A stretch of DNA of 37,686 bases, taken from RGIG1681 sp045650505 (lineage in GTDB: Bacteria > Bacillota > Clostridia > Christensenellales > UBA1242). The notes beneath the pieces were generated by a model. That model was not told the origin of the DNA. It was given only the letters and a program-made list of their open reading frames with translations, and searched no databases. The stretch is from positions 1 to 37,686 of the forward strand of contig JAZRRE010000017.1 of NCBI GenBank assembly GCA_045650505.1, written 5' to 3'. Position numbers and translations under genes: made by a program. This document shows positions 12,905 to 21,665 of the stretch, in pieces (positions within the stretch are counted from its first letter, which is position 1; each line of letters begins with the position of its first letter).

Positions 12905-15109
12905 TTAACTTAAGTTTTGTGGATTGATTTCCACAAATATTGTTACATTAGATTTTTTAAGATTATCAGCAAGTTCAAAAAGTTTGTTTGTGATTTCATC
13001 TGCTTTTTGAATTTTGAGTCTTGTTAAAATTTGCAAGCGGTGTTTATTTTGAATTCTGCCGATTGGTGCTTTCATTGCACCAAGGTAAATAAACTCTTGT
13101 TTATTTTCCACCTGAATTTTCTTTACTTCTTCATAATACACCTTGGCGGTATCTTTTGCAAGATTTTCATCTTCAGAAGTAATCAAAATTCTAATAATTT
13201 TAACAAAAGGTGGATACATTGTTGTTTCACGAAGGTTGATTTCTTTTTTATAGAATGCAGGATAATCATAAAATGAGGCAAGTTTATATGCGTAGTGTCT
13301 TGGAACATAAGTTTGAAGATAAATTTCACCAGACTTATCTGCTCTTCCCGCTCTTCCTGCAACTTGAGTTATAAGTTCAAAGGTTTGCTCGGTTGATGTG
13401 TATGATGATTGATACAAACTCACATCTGCATCAACAATTCCAACGAGTGTAACGCTTGGAAAGTCGTGCCCTTTTGCAATCATTTGAGTTCCAACCAAAA
13501 TTTGTGTTTTGCCTTCTCTAAAGTCAGACAAAATTTTAAGATGACTGTCTTTTGTTTTGGTTGTGTCGTTATCCATTCTGCCGATAGAAACATTAGGCAA
13601 AAACTCTTGAATTTCTTGAACAACTCTTTGAGTTCCAATAGCCCCCGTTGAAAGTGTCATATTTCCACATTCAGGGCATTCGGTAAACACCTTATACCTA
13701 TTTCCACAATAATGGCATTTAAGCACATTTTCATATTTATGGTAAACAAGAGAAACATCACAGTCAGTACACTTTGCAACAAAGCCACACTTTTTGCACA
13801 TCATAAATGAGGCATAGCCACGCCTATTGATAAAGAGCATTGCTTGGTTGCCCTCATTTACTGTTTTGATAAGAGCCTCTTTAAGTGCATAAGAGAAAAC
13901 CCCTGTGTTGCCTTCGCGAATTTCGTTGCCCATATCAATAATTTTAAGTGGAGGAAGTTCTCTTTTGTTAATACGCTCTTTCATTTCTAAAAGTTGATAA
14001 TTGCTAGTCATAGCCTCGTGATAACTAACAAGGCTTGGTGTTGCACTTCCAAGAACAAGTGATGCGTTATTAAGTTCAGCACGCTTTTTAGCCACTTCAA
14101 TGGTGTTATATCTAGGGTTAGAATCACTATTATAAGAATTATCGTGCTCTTCATCAATAACGATAAGTCCAATGTTTTTAAGTGGAGCAAAGATAGCAGA
14201 CCTTGCACCAATAACAATTTGTGCTTCACCCATTAAAATTCTTTGCCACTCATCAAAACGCTCACCTGATGAAAGACCAGAGTGAAGTATTGCAACATTG
14301 TTTCCAAATCTAGACCTGAAGTTCATTAAAACTTGAGGAGTGAGTGATATTTCAGGAACTAGCATAATGCCGGTTTTTCCTGATTCTAGTATCTTTTGCA
14401 TACAGTGCATATAAACTTCAGTTTTTCCACTGCCGGTTACTCCGTGAAGAAGATAAGTGTTTCGCTCACTTGTAACTCTATCAACAACTCCTTGCTGTGT
14501 TTCAGTTAAAGTGATTTCATTTTTCTTTTCGAAAGGAACTGATTTATATGGAGTTCTTCGAACAATCTCATCTCTGGTTTGAACAATGCCTTCATCTATA
14601 AGTTTTTTGAGTGATGACGGATTATATTTTTTGTTGATTTCAGTTTGTGACAAACTGCCCTTTTCAAGAAGAAGATTAATTATTCCAATTATTGCTGTTG
14701 AGTTTTTGCGAACAGAAGAAAGATATTCTTTTGCCTTTAACTCATCTTCAATAAAGCACATAACTTTAATAAGCTCACGAACTCTGCCAGCACGAAGGTC
14801 ACTTGGAAGAAACAGCCTTAAAGCATCACACATTCCTGTGTGGAATTTTTCTTTCATAAACTTTGCAAGTTCAAGTTGGTCACTTGAAATAATTGGAAAC
14901 TTATCGATTGCAGAAGTTACTGCTTTAAGTTTTGACTCATCATAATCACTGTGGTCTGTTATATCAACGATATATCCTTCTTTTTGAATTTTGCCAAAAG
15001 GAACATAAACTCGAGTGCCGATTTCAATTTCATCGCTTGGCAAAATATAGTCGAAAATTTTATCGACTAAACTTGAAGCAATATCAACAATAACTCTTGC
15101 AATTCTCAC
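12905..15109 (-). CDS. priA: Primosomal protein N' (replication restart helicase PriA)
   Basis: PriA recognises abandoned replication forks and reloads the replisome. The product is 734 residues from the GTG at 15109. I chose this start because AAGGAG lies 7 nt upstream and the reading begins RIARVIVDIASSLVDKIFDY, like other PriA N termini. The ATG seven codons earlier abuts the T tract of the preceding terminator and has no ribosome site. Motifs include Walker A GVTGSGKT, the DEEH box in VIDEEHDNSYN, SATPSLVS, and a zinc region with repeated CxxC pairs (CKKCG, CTDC, CHYC, CPECG). RAGRAD marks the C-terminal helicase motif. The gene starts a priA-def-fmt-rlmN-rpe run with very short gaps. Confidence 0.95.
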   Translation of the reverse strand: MRIARVIVDIASSLVDKIFDYILPSDEIEIGTRVYVPFGKIQKEGYIVDITDHSDYDESKLKAVTSAIDKFPIISSDQLELAKFMKEKFHTGMCDALRLFLPSDLRAGRVRELIKVMCFIEDELKAKEYLSSVRKNSTAIIGIINLLLEKGSLSQTEINKKYNPSSLKKLIDEGIVQTRDEIVRRTPYKSVPFEKKNEITLTETQQGVVDRVTSERNTYLLHGVTGSGKTEVYMHCMQKILESGKTGIMLVPEISLTPQVLMNFRSRFGNNVAILHSGLSSGERFDEWQRILMGEAQIVIGARSAIFAPLKNIGLIVIDEEHDNSYNSDSNPRYNTIEVAKKRAELNNASLVLGSATPSLVSYHEAMTSNYQLLEMKERINKRELPPLKIIDMGNEIREGNTGVFSYALKEALIKTVNEGNQAMLFINRRGYASFMMCKKCGFVAKCTDCDVSLVYHKYENVLKCHYCGNRYKVFTECPECGNMTLSTGAIGTQRVVQEIQEFLPNVSIGRMDNDTTKTKDSHLKILSDFREGKTQILVGTQMIAKGHDFPSVTLVGIVDADVSLYQSSYTSTEQTFELITQVAGRAGRADKSGEIYLQTYVPRHYAYKLASFYDYPAFYKKEINLRETTMYPPFVKIIRILITSEDENLAKDTAKVYYEEVKKIQVENKQEFIYLGAMKAPIGRIQNKHRLQILTRLKIQKADEITNKLFELADNLKKSNVTIFVEINPQNLS

Positions 15110-15130
15110 CAGCGCTCTCCTTTTAGGCAT

Positions 15131-15167
15131 AAAAAAAGTTAGTATAACTTAATTATATACTAACTTT
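15131..15167 (-). terminator. rpoZ terminator that houses the priA promoter
   Basis: AAAGTTAGTATA (15135-15146) pairs with TATACTAACTTT (15156-15167) around a 9-nt loop, with seven T residues following on the minus strand. The priA -10 box straddles the first arm and the loop. Confidence 0.8.
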
Positions 15168-15180
15168 AAAATTCTTCCAA
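15152..15180 (-). promoter_or_regulatory. priA operon promoter nested in the rpoZ terminator
   Basis: The minus strand has TTGGAA (15175-15180), a 17-nt spacer and TATAAT (15152-15157). The predicted start, near 15145, lies in the second arm of the rpoZ terminator. New transcripts would therefore lack the first arm and escape termination. Confidence 0.65.
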
Positions 15181-15190
15181 ACAAAATAAA

Positions 15191-15397
15191 TTAATCTTTA
15201 TGTTTAGCGATTGTGTAATAACCTTCAAAGAATTCTTTGCTTGCGTATTCGATTGGCTTAACTCTTTGATGTTCTTTAAAGAACTCTGGTTTGTTAAGCA
15301 AAAGTTCTTTTGCTCTTTTTGAAACAAGTGAACAAAGGATATATTTGTTACCTGCACTTTCAATAACTTTTTCAATAGGTGGATTTAACCAAGACAT
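15191..15397 (-). CDS. rpoZ: DNA-directed RNA polymerase omega subunit
   Basis: Omega helps fold and stabilise the beta-prime subunit of RNA polymerase. The 68-residue product has the Firmicute layout: MSWLNPPIEKVIESAGNKYI near the start, then CSLVSKRAKELLL, matching the family's VxxxAKRARQL core. AAGGAG precedes the ATG. It has its own promoter and terminator, so it is separate from priA, although rpoZ-coaBC-priA is the usual Firmicute order. coaBC is absent here. It diverges from the DUF3419-like gene. Confidence 0.92.
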   Translation of the reverse strand: MSWLNPPIEKVIESAGNKYILCSLVSKRAKELLLNKPEFFKEHQRVKPIEYASKEFFEGYYTIAKHKD

Positions 15398-15431
15398 AAT
15401 AAAATCTCCTTACTATCTATAAACTAGGTGT

Positions 15432-15462
15432 ATTATAGCACAAAACTACCCCCATATTGCAA
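15432..15462 (-). promoter_or_regulatory. Candidate rpoZ promoter
   Basis: The minus strand has TTGCAA (15457-15462), a 19-nt spacer and an extended -10 TGC-TATAAT (15432-15437). The spacer is longer than ideal, but the extended -10 compensates. Confidence 0.5.
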
Positions 15463-15524
15463 TAGTTTTTATTAATTTTATGAAAAATTTTAAATATAAT
15501 TAAATTAATCATTCTTTTTGTGTA

Positions 15525-15552
15525 TTGAAAAATAAAAATAAACTAGTATAAT
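15525..15552 (+). promoter_or_regulatory. Promoter of the DUF3419-like gene
   Basis: TTGAAA (15525-15530), a 16-nt spacer and TATAAT (15547-15552) lie 31 nt before the ATG. The leader contains AAAGGA as the ribosome site. Confidence 0.65.
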
Positions 15553-15583
15553 GTTAAAGAGTGACTGATTAAAGGATTTATTT

Positions 15584-16507
15584 ATGATAAAACAAAGATA
15601 TAAAAAATATCGCGATAATAAAGATTATGATTTATTTGGAATGCAGTTTAGTGAAAATATAGAATCTCCATGTGTTTATGGAATTACTAGTTCGGTTTAT
15701 ATGACAAGTAACGAACATTTAAACGATTATTTCAAAAACTATGATTTCAAAGGTAAAAAAATTGCAACAGTTGGTTCAAGTGGTGACCAACTTCTTAATG
15801 CAATATTTTATGGCTGTCGAGATTTGACACTTATTGATGGCAATATTTTAGCACAGCCATACATTGAGTATAAAATTGCACTCATTAAAAATCTTGAATT
15901 TGATGAGTTTATAAAAATTTATTTTAACCACGATGCTATTTTTGATTGGAGTGTTTATGCAAGAATAAGTCACGATTTATCTGATGTGGTTAAACAATTT
16001 TTTGATGAGATATTTTTATTACAAGAGCCACATTCAAAATTTTCAGATGCCGATTATTTCAAAACACTGAATGAATATAAGATTAAAGATAATATCGTAA
16101 ATCGTATTTCTGGCAGAAAATATAGCAGTTTGTTTTATCAAGAGGAAGAATCATATAATAAACTCAAAAGTATATTAAACACAGAAAGAATCAATATTGT
16201 TTATAAAATTGCAAAATTTCAAGATTTCCCAACTGAATTGAATGAAAAATACGATGCGATATTTTTATCTAATATTTATGATTATGTTTCAAGACTATCG
16301 TTTATTAGAACGATAAATAAATTAAAAAAATTCAATTTAAACGAAGGTGGAATAATTCAATATCAATATCAATTTTTAAACACACCAGATAACTCAAAAA
16401 GACCTTCTCAATTTGAATTGAAAAATTTAAAAGAAATTCATGTTCCTGAAGATGAATCTTCAAGAGGTTTAGAACATGGAGCGAGTGTATTCTTTTTAGA
16501 AAAATAA
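15584..16507 (+). CDS. DUF3419-like SAM-binding protein
   Basis: The 307-residue protein appears to have a SAM-binding Rossmann fold. VGSSGDQLLNAIFYG (63-77) acts as motif I and LTLIDGN (81-87) as the acidic post-I motif. EYKIALIKNLEFDEFIKIYF follows, then YDAIFLSNIYDYV as motif IV. The GDQxL, D-x-N and K-L-eyeeF pattern resembles DUF3419 proteins, some of which (BtaA) transfer 3-amino-3-carboxypropyl from SAM in betaine-lipid synthesis. No lipid-headgroup methyltransferase partner is nearby, so the substrate is unknown. It has its own promoter and a bidirectional terminator, and it stands alone on the plus strand between rpoZ and ligA. Family placement is by motif only. Confidence 0.6.
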   Translation: MIKQRYKKYRDNKDYDLFGMQFSENIESPCVYGITSSVYMTSNEHLNDYFKNYDFKGKKIATVGSSGDQLLNAIFYGCRDLTLIDGNILAQPYIEYKIALIKNLEFDEFIKIYFNHDAIFDWSVYARISHDLSDVVKQFFDEIFLLQEPHSKFSDADYFKTLNEYKIKDNIVNRISGRKYSSLFYQEEESYNKLKSILNTERINIVYKIAKFQDFPTELNEKYDAIFLSNIYDYVSRLSFIRTINKLKKFNLNEGGIIQYQYQFLNTPDNSKRPSQFELKNLKEIHVPEDESSRGLEHGASVFFLEK

Positions 16508-16508
16508 A

Positions 16509-16542
16509 ATAGCACCATTAATTATTGGTGCTATCTTTTTTT
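16509..16542. terminator. Bidirectional terminator holding the ligA stop codon
   Basis: ATAGCACCA (16509-16517) pairs with TGGTGCTAT (16526-16534) around an 8-nt loop, with T tracts outward on both strands. The ligA stop (16518-16520) lies in the loop, so the hairpin serves the convergent DUF3419-like gene and ligA. Confidence 0.9.
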
Positions 16543-18509
16543 ATAATTTTCAAAAATTCATCTTCAAGCATAATTTGTGTGCCAAGTTTTTTGGCTTTTT
16601 CAAGTTTTGAACCAGCGTTTTCACCAGCAAGAACAATGCTGGTTTTAGAAGTAACGCTTGATGAGGTTTTGCCCCCTTGAGCTTCAATGATTGCTTCAGC
16701 TTCACTTCTTCCCATTGAAGAAAGTGTTCCTGTTAAAACAACGGTCTTTCCAGCAAAATATCCATCTTGAACAGTTGTTTCTTCCACTTCAATTTTGATA
16801 AAGTTCGAAATTAAATCATTAAGTTCACTTTTGTTAAATTCATCAGCAAAATAATTATGAATTTCAGTTGCTGTAATTTCTGCAATATCATCAAGTTCAT
16901 CAAGTTCTTCGATAGATGCTTTTTGCAAGTTACTAATTGTTTTGTAATGTTTTGCAAGTTGTTTTGCTGTTTTAATGCCAATGTTTCCAATGCCAAGAGC
17001 AAAGATAAAGTTTGCAAGTTTAACATTTTTGCTATTTTCAATGCTTGCAAGTGTGTTTGTGATTTTCTTATCTTTAAAGCCCTCAAGTTCAGCAAGTTTT
17101 TCTGCGTTAAGTCTATATAAATCGCTAAATGTCGAAACATTAAATTTGTCATAAAGTTGCTCAATGGTTTTGATTGAAAGTCCATCAATATTCATTGCAT
17201 TTCGGTTTGAAAACTGAACAAGTTTTAACACAATTTGCTGTCTGCAACCTGAATGATTTGGGCAGTATAGTTCGGTTTCGGTATCAATAAGTGTGCTTCC
17301 ACAACATGGGCAAACTGTTGGTTTTTCAATAATTTTAGAGTTTTCAAAACTTTCAGCAACAGAGAGAATTTCCGGAATAACATCATTGCTTCTTCTAATA
17401 AACACTCTGTCATTAAGTTTAACTTTTTTTCTTAAAATATCATTATAGTTGTTAAGTGTCGCACGCTTGATGGTCACTCCACAAAGTTCAGTTGGTTCAA
17501 GTTCTGCAACAGGAGTGAGTTTTCCTGTTCTTCCCACTTGCCAAGTGATGTCGTTTAAAATGGTTGAAGTTTCTTCTGCTTCAAATTTATAAGCCACTGC
17601 CCATCTAGGAGTTTTTTCAGTGAATCCAAGTTTTTCACGAATAGAATTTTTGTTGATTTTGATAACAAGCCCATCAATCAAAAAGTCTAATTTATTTCGT
17701 GTTTTATCAACTTCATCGACAAACTGTTTGAGTTCATCAATGTCTTTTGTGAGTTTAAAGAAATTGCTAGTCATAAAGCCTTGCTTTTTCAAAAACTCAT
17801 AAATTTCAACTTGTGAGTTAAGTTTCAATTCTGGTGCATAGTTGATGTTATATGCAAAAAAGTCGAGGTTTCGTTTTGCTGTAACTTTTGGGTCAAGATT
17901 TCGAATTGCACCAGCAACGGCATTTCTTGCATTTTTAAGTTTTTCTTCAGTGGTTCTGTTATATTTTTCAAGTTCAGAAAGTTTAATAATACCCTCACCT
18001 TGAACAACAACTAAACCTTTGTAATCAATTTCAAGAGGAACAGTTCTAATGGTTTTAACCTGCGCAGTAACATCTTCGCCAATTTCACCGTTGCCACGAG
18101 TTGCAGCTTGCTTGAGTTTTCCATTTTCATAAGTGATTGCTAGCGAAAGTCCATCAAATTTATATTCAACTGAAAATTCTTCTTCAAAACGAGATATGTT
18201 TTGATTTCGTGTGTTCCACTCTTCAATTTCTCCCATTGTTTGAGCTTTTGCAAGACTATAAAGTTTAAAATCGTGAGTAACTTTTTTGAACTTTGAAAGA
18301 GGTTCACCACCAACCTTTTGTGATGGTGAGCCATCTAAAACAATGCCTGTTTCCTTTTCAATGTCAAGAAGTCTGTAATAAAGTTTATCCCACTCCTTGT
18401 CAGAAAGTGTTGGCTCATCAAGAACATAATACTCATAGTTTGCCTTGTTAATTTTGGCAGTCAGTTCTTTCATTTCTTCTATTAAGCTATTAAGGGTGTT
18501 ATTATCCAT
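16518..18509 (-). CDS. ligA: NAD-dependent DNA ligase
   Basis: LigA seals Okazaki fragments and repair nicks using NAD. The 663-residue product has the full family order. The Ia domain has the YYVLDxPxxSDxEYD-like YEYYVLDEPTLSDKEWD (26-42). The adenylation domain has the nucleophile Lys117 in VEYKFDG. An OB fold follows, then the zinc finger (CPCC ... CPNHSGC), the helix-hairpin-helix region, and a C-terminal BRCT domain (YFAGKTVVLTGTLSSMGRSEAE). It is 55 nt downstream of pcrA, the conserved pcrA-ligA pair, with no terminator between. A GTAGG site precedes the ATG. Its end overlaps the terminator of the convergent gene. Confidence 0.97.
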   Translation of the reverse strand: MDNNTLNSLIEEMKELTAKINKANYEYYVLDEPTLSDKEWDKLYYRLLDIEKETGIVLDGSPSQKVGGEPLSKFKKVTHDFKLYSLAKAQTMGEIEEWNTRNQNISRFEEEFSVEYKFDGLSLAITYENGKLKQAATRGNGEIGEDVTAQVKTIRTVPLEIDYKGLVVVQGEGIIKLSELEKYNRTTEEKLKNARNAVAGAIRNLDPKVTAKRNLDFFAYNINYAPELKLNSQVEIYEFLKKQGFMTSNFFKLTKDIDELKQFVDEVDKTRNKLDFLIDGLVIKINKNSIREKLGFTEKTPRWAVAYKFEAEETSTILNDITWQVGRTGKLTPVAELEPTELCGVTIKRATLNNYNDILRKKVKLNDRVFIRRSNDVIPEILSVAESFENSKIIEKPTVCPCCGSTLIDTETELYCPNHSGCRQQIVLKLVQFSNRNAMNIDGLSIKTIEQLYDKFNVSTFSDLYRLNAEKLAELEGFKDKKITNTLASIENSKNVKLANFIFALGIGNIGIKTAKQLAKHYKTISNLQKASIEELDELDDIAEITATEIHNYFADEFNKSELNDLISNFIKIEVEETTVQDGYFAGKTVVLTGTLSSMGRSEAEAIIEAQGGKTSSSVTSKTSIVLAGENAGSKLEKAKKLGTQIMLEDEFLKIIKKDSTNN

Positions 18510-18564
18510 ATTAAACCTACTTAATTAAAAAATTTTGTTAATTTTGCTGTTTTTACGTTAAAAT

Positions 18565-20862
18565 TTAATCAATTATTTCCAATTTTGCGTATTTTAATGA
18601 AAGTGTTTTGTTTCCAACTTTTTCAAAATTGATGGTCACAAACGCACTTGCAAAGTCAGTTACGCCAAGGGTTACAACGCCATCACCAAAGTGGTTATGA
18701 CGAACTTTTGTTCCCTTTTTATATTTGTTATAGTCAGCAGTTGAAATTGCTGGCGAGCTTGAAGCTGAAGTTTGTGTGTTTGCTTTTCCTGCAACATTAA
18801 CAATGTTGATTCTTGAAGACATTTTTTGACTCAAACTTTCACTTCTTTCAGCGTGACTTAAGAAACTATCAAACCCTGTGTCATAAATGTTAGAACGAGC
18901 AACTTGTCCGTTTTGATTAAGTTTTTTAAGTTCACCAAATAGTTCAACTAAAAATCTTGATTCAAGTGCATACTCTGTTCTTCCTGATTCAAAATTAAGT
19001 TTCATTTTTGGTCTTGATAAGAATAGTCTTTTCTTTGCTCTTGTGATAGCAACATACATAAGTCTGCGTTCTTCTTCAAGTTCATTAGGGTCTGCACTAT
19101 TCACTGCACGAGAAAGTGGAAATAGTCCGTCATTCAAACCAATGATAAACACATTGTTAAATTCAAGACCTTTTGCTGCGTGAACGGTCATAAGTGAAAC
19201 AAAATTGTCAGCCTCATCAAGAGAGTCAATATCACGCATAAGTGTTATTGATTGCAAAAATTCATCGATACTTGCCCCTTCGTTGAGTTCAGCATAGTTT
19301 TTAACAGATGAAATAAATTCATCAACATTGGCACATTTTGTTTCATCTTCTTCGGTTTTCATACCGATTGCTTCTTTGATTCCAACACGCTTAACGAGAT
19401 ATTCAACAAATTCATCAATAGGCATAACATCTTTTTGAGAGTTGAGGTCAGCAAAAAGGTCACGAACAGAAGCAAGTTTGCTAGCAAGTGCACCTGTGAT
19501 GCCGTAATATTCAGCGTTGTTGATAACATCCATTAATGTAACACTGAATGTTTTTGCCCTTTCAATAATTTGAGTGATTGAAACATCACCAATGCCTTTT
19601 TTAGGAAATGCAAGCATACGAGTTACGGCTTCTGTGTCATTTGGGTTAGCTACTAAATATAAATAAGCCGCTGTGTCTTTAACTTCTTTTCTTTCGAAGA
19701 ATTTAAAACCACCATAAACCTTATATGGGATATTATATGTTAAAAGTTTTTCTTCCACTTTTCTAGAAAGTGAGTTAGTTCTCATTAAAATTGAAAAATC
19801 ACTATATTTATTGCCTTCATTTTTAACCAAATATTCAATTTTTTCAGCAATAAATTCGGCTTCCTCATAGTCGTTATATGTTTGTTTCAGTTCAACTTCA
19901 GCACCGCCATCATTTGCAGTCCAAAGATTTTTTGCAATTCGGTGAGTATTGTTTTTGATGATTTTATTTGCAAGTTCAATAATTTTTTTTGTTGAACGAT
20001 AATTTTGTTCAAGTTTGAAAACTTGACAACCTTCAAAATCAATTGTGAATTGCTTAACATTTCCAACTTGTGCGCCACGCCAAGAATAAATGCATTGGTC
20101 TTCATCACCAACAGCGAAAATGTTTTTATACTTATTCGCAAGAAGTTTAACAAGTTTATATTGCGCTGTGTTAGTGTCTTGAAACTCATCAACAAAAACA
20201 TATTCAAATCTTGTTTGATAATAATCTAAAACATCTTTATTTTTAACAAAAAGTTCATAGGTTTTAACAAGAAGGTCATCAAAATCAAGAGCATTTGCTT
20301 TAAAAAGTGAATCTTCATACTCTTTAAAAATACCTGTTATCATTGCTTGTTTTTTAGGGTCACTGATAAATTTAGAATATTCATCTGGTCCCATTAAATT
20401 ATTTTTTGCGTTAGAGATATGCCAGCCAAAAGTTCTTGCGTTGAGTGCAGATTTGTCATCATTCGGGTCAATGTTTCTTGCTTTCATTGCTTTTTTAATC
20501 ACACTTTCTTTTTCGCTGTCACCATAAATTGAAAAACTTTTTGAATAACCTAAAACATCTGCGTGCCTTCTTAAGATTCTTGAACACATTGCGTGGAATG
20601 TGCAAATCCACATATCTTGAATGTTATCAATCATTTTTTCAAGACGCTCTTTCATTTCATTTGCAGCTTTGTTTGTGAATGTAATTGCCATAATGTGATT
20701 AGGGTTAATTTCTTTTTCTTTAACCATGTGAGCAATTCGGTGAGTAAGCATTCTGGTTTTTCCACTTCCTGCCCCTGCTGTAACCAAAATTGGTCCATCA
20801 ATAATTGAAGCTGGAAGTTTTTGTTCATCATTTAAATTCTTTAAAATTTCACTATCTATCAT
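18565..20862 (-). CDS. pcrA: ATP-dependent DNA helicase PcrA (UvrD/Rep family)
   Basis: PcrA is a 3'-5' superfamily 1A helicase that works in repair, plasmid replication and clearing transcription-replication conflicts. The 765-residue product has Walker A TAGAGSGKT (28-36), the DEFQDTN box, QNYRST, VSLMTVHAAKGLEF and the VAITRAKKRL motif. The C terminus has the Tudor-like RNA polymerase-binding domain (GTKVRHNHFGDGVV ... SLKYAKLEI). It is upstream of ligA, as in B. subtilis, but pcrB is missing. An AAGGT site precedes the ATG, and its promoter sits just past the terminator of the upstream small gene. Confidence 0.97.
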   Translation of the reverse strand: MIDSEILKNLNDEQKLPASIIDGPILVTAGAGSGKTRMLTHRIAHMVKEKEINPNHIMAITFTNKAANEMKERLEKMIDNIQDMWICTFHAMCSRILRRHADVLGYSKSFSIYGDSEKESVIKKAMKARNIDPNDDKSALNARTFGWHISNAKNNLMGPDEYSKFISDPKKQAMITGIFKEYEDSLFKANALDFDDLLVKTYELFVKNKDVLDYYQTRFEYVFVDEFQDTNTAQYKLVKLLANKYKNIFAVGDEDQCIYSWRGAQVGNVKQFTIDFEGCQVFKLEQNYRSTKKIIELANKIIKNNTHRIAKNLWTANDGGAEVELKQTYNDYEEAEFIAEKIEYLVKNEGNKYSDFSILMRTNSLSRKVEEKLLTYNIPYKVYGGFKFFERKEVKDTAAYLYLVANPNDTEAVTRMLAFPKKGIGDVSITQIIERAKTFSVTLMDVINNAEYYGITGALASKLASVRDLFADLNSQKDVMPIDEFVEYLVKRVGIKEAIGMKTEEDETKCANVDEFISSVKNYAELNEGASIDEFLQSITLMRDIDSLDEADNFVSLMTVHAAKGLEFNNVFIIGLNDGLFPLSRAVNSADPNELEEERRLMYVAITRAKKRLFLSRPKMKLNFESGRTEYALESRFLVELFGELKKLNQNGQVARSNIYDTGFDSFLSHAERSESLSQKMSSRINIVNVAGKANTQTSASSSPAISTADYNKYKKGTKVRHNHFGDGVVTLGVTDFASAFVTINFEKVGNKTLSLKYAKLEIID

Positions 20863-20879
20863 AATTTACCTTCGCAAAC

Positions 20880-20909
20880 ATTTTACCATAAATTCACATA
20901 TAACAGCAA
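20880..20909 (-). promoter_or_regulatory. pcrA-ligA promoter
   Basis: The minus strand has TTGCTG (20904-20909), an 18-nt spacer and TAAAAT (20880-20885), 17 nt before the ATG. It begins directly after the upstream terminator's T tract. Confidence 0.5.
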
Positions 20910-20911
20910 AT

Positions 20912-20934
20912 AAAAAAATGGTGCAACTGCACCA
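20912..20934 (-). terminator. Terminator after the small unknown gene
   Basis: TGGTGC (20919-20924) pairs with GCACCA (20929-20934) around a 4-nt loop, followed by seven T residues on the minus strand. Confidence 0.85.
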
Positions 20935-20937
20935 ATT

Positions 20938-21291
20938 TTACTTTGTTTTATCTTTCAAAATATAGTCTTTAATTTCATTATATCTTTTTGAAATATCAAT
21001 AATATATCTCTCCTTATCAGCTTGAGATAAGTTATTAAAAACGCTATAATCTGTAAGTTCTGATAAAGGTGTTAAAAGGTTTCCTTTTTCAAGAAGTTTT
21101 TTCACTTTATCATAAAGTGGGTCATCTTCAATTTTTTGTCGGCTTGCAACTATTGCATAACTTCCACTAGTAAGATATGAAAATGATGATTTGTTATTTT
21201 GTTTTTGTGTTTCTTTAGATAAACTTTGACCAGCAGAGCTTAATCTTTTCTTTGCTTTTTGTGCAAGTAATTTCAGTGCACTATTTGACAT
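20938..21291 (-). CDS. Small protein of unknown function
   Basis: I do not recognise this 117-residue protein. The N-terminal 35 residues are basic and polar (LLAQKAKKRLSSAG then KETQKQNNK). A short hydrophobic patch follows (SYAIVASRQ, 44-52). The rest is charged and predicted helical (DPLYDKVKKLLEKGNLL, then QADKERYIIDISKRYNEIKDYI). There is no signal peptide, membrane segment or cysteine, and it is basic overall. The ATG has a strong AAGGAG site, and a terminator follows the stop by a few bases, so it looks like a real expressed gene. It sits between rpsU and pcrA, which suggests no function. Confidence 0.75.
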   Translation of the reverse strand: MSNSALKLLAQKAKKRLSSAGQSLSKETQKQNNKSSFSYLTSGSYAIVASRQKIEDDPLYDKVKKLLEKGNLLTPLSELTDYSVFNNLSQADKERYIIDISKRYNEIKDYILKDKTK

Positions 21292-21410
21292 TATTTTATT
21301 CTCCTTTTTTAAAAAATCTTTTCTATTTTAACACAAAGATTTTTGAATAAAACACAATCGCAAAATAAGACAAATTTCGACACAAAATATTTAGATACAA
21401 AATTTGCAAC

Positions 21411-21440
21411 AAAAAAAACAAGTGATGAATCACTTGTTTT
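21411..21440 (-). terminator. rpsU terminator
   Basis: AAAACAAGTGA (21415-21425) pairs with TCACTTGTTTT (21430-21440) around a 4-nt loop, followed on the minus strand by a T run. It lies 10 nt past the rpsU stop. Confidence 0.9.
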
Positions 21441-21450
21441 CTTTAGACGA

Positions 21451-21630
21451 TTAACCTTTTCTAGCTCTCTTTCTAGCAGCTTCGCTTTTGAGCTTCTTTG
21501 CAACAGAAGGTTTAACATAAGCTTCTTTCTTACGAATATCACCAATGATGCCATCTTTTTGACATTTTCTCTTCCATCTTTTAAGAGCACTGTCAAGACT
21601 TTCATTGTCTCCAACTTTAACGGTTGTCAT
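21451..21630 (-). CDS. rpsU: 30S ribosomal protein S21
   Basis: S21 is a small basic ribosomal protein near the anti-Shine-Dalgarno end of 16S rRNA. The 59-residue product begins MTTVKVGDNESLDSALKRWK and ends KSEAARKRARKG. The central KRWKRKCQKDGIIGDIRKKE and the KPSVAKKLKSEAARKRAR tail are typical of Firmicute S21. A strong AGGAGGTGA site and a near-consensus promoter precede it, and a terminator follows it, so it is monocistronic. Its place next to mtaB matches the dnaJ-rsmE-mtaB-rpsU order of other Firmicutes. Confidence 0.97.
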   Translation of the reverse strand: MTTVKVGDNESLDSALKRWKRKCQKDGIIGDIRKKEAYVKPSVAKKLKSEAARKRARKG

Positions 21631-21665
21631 GTGTAATTCACCTCCTCTTGCCTAAAACTGAAATT

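Noticed and set aside
21309..21614. 101-codon open frame on the minus strand over rpsU
   Set aside because: It is the shifted-frame shadow of the 59-codon S21 gene (21451-21630), which has the ribosome site, promoter and terminator.
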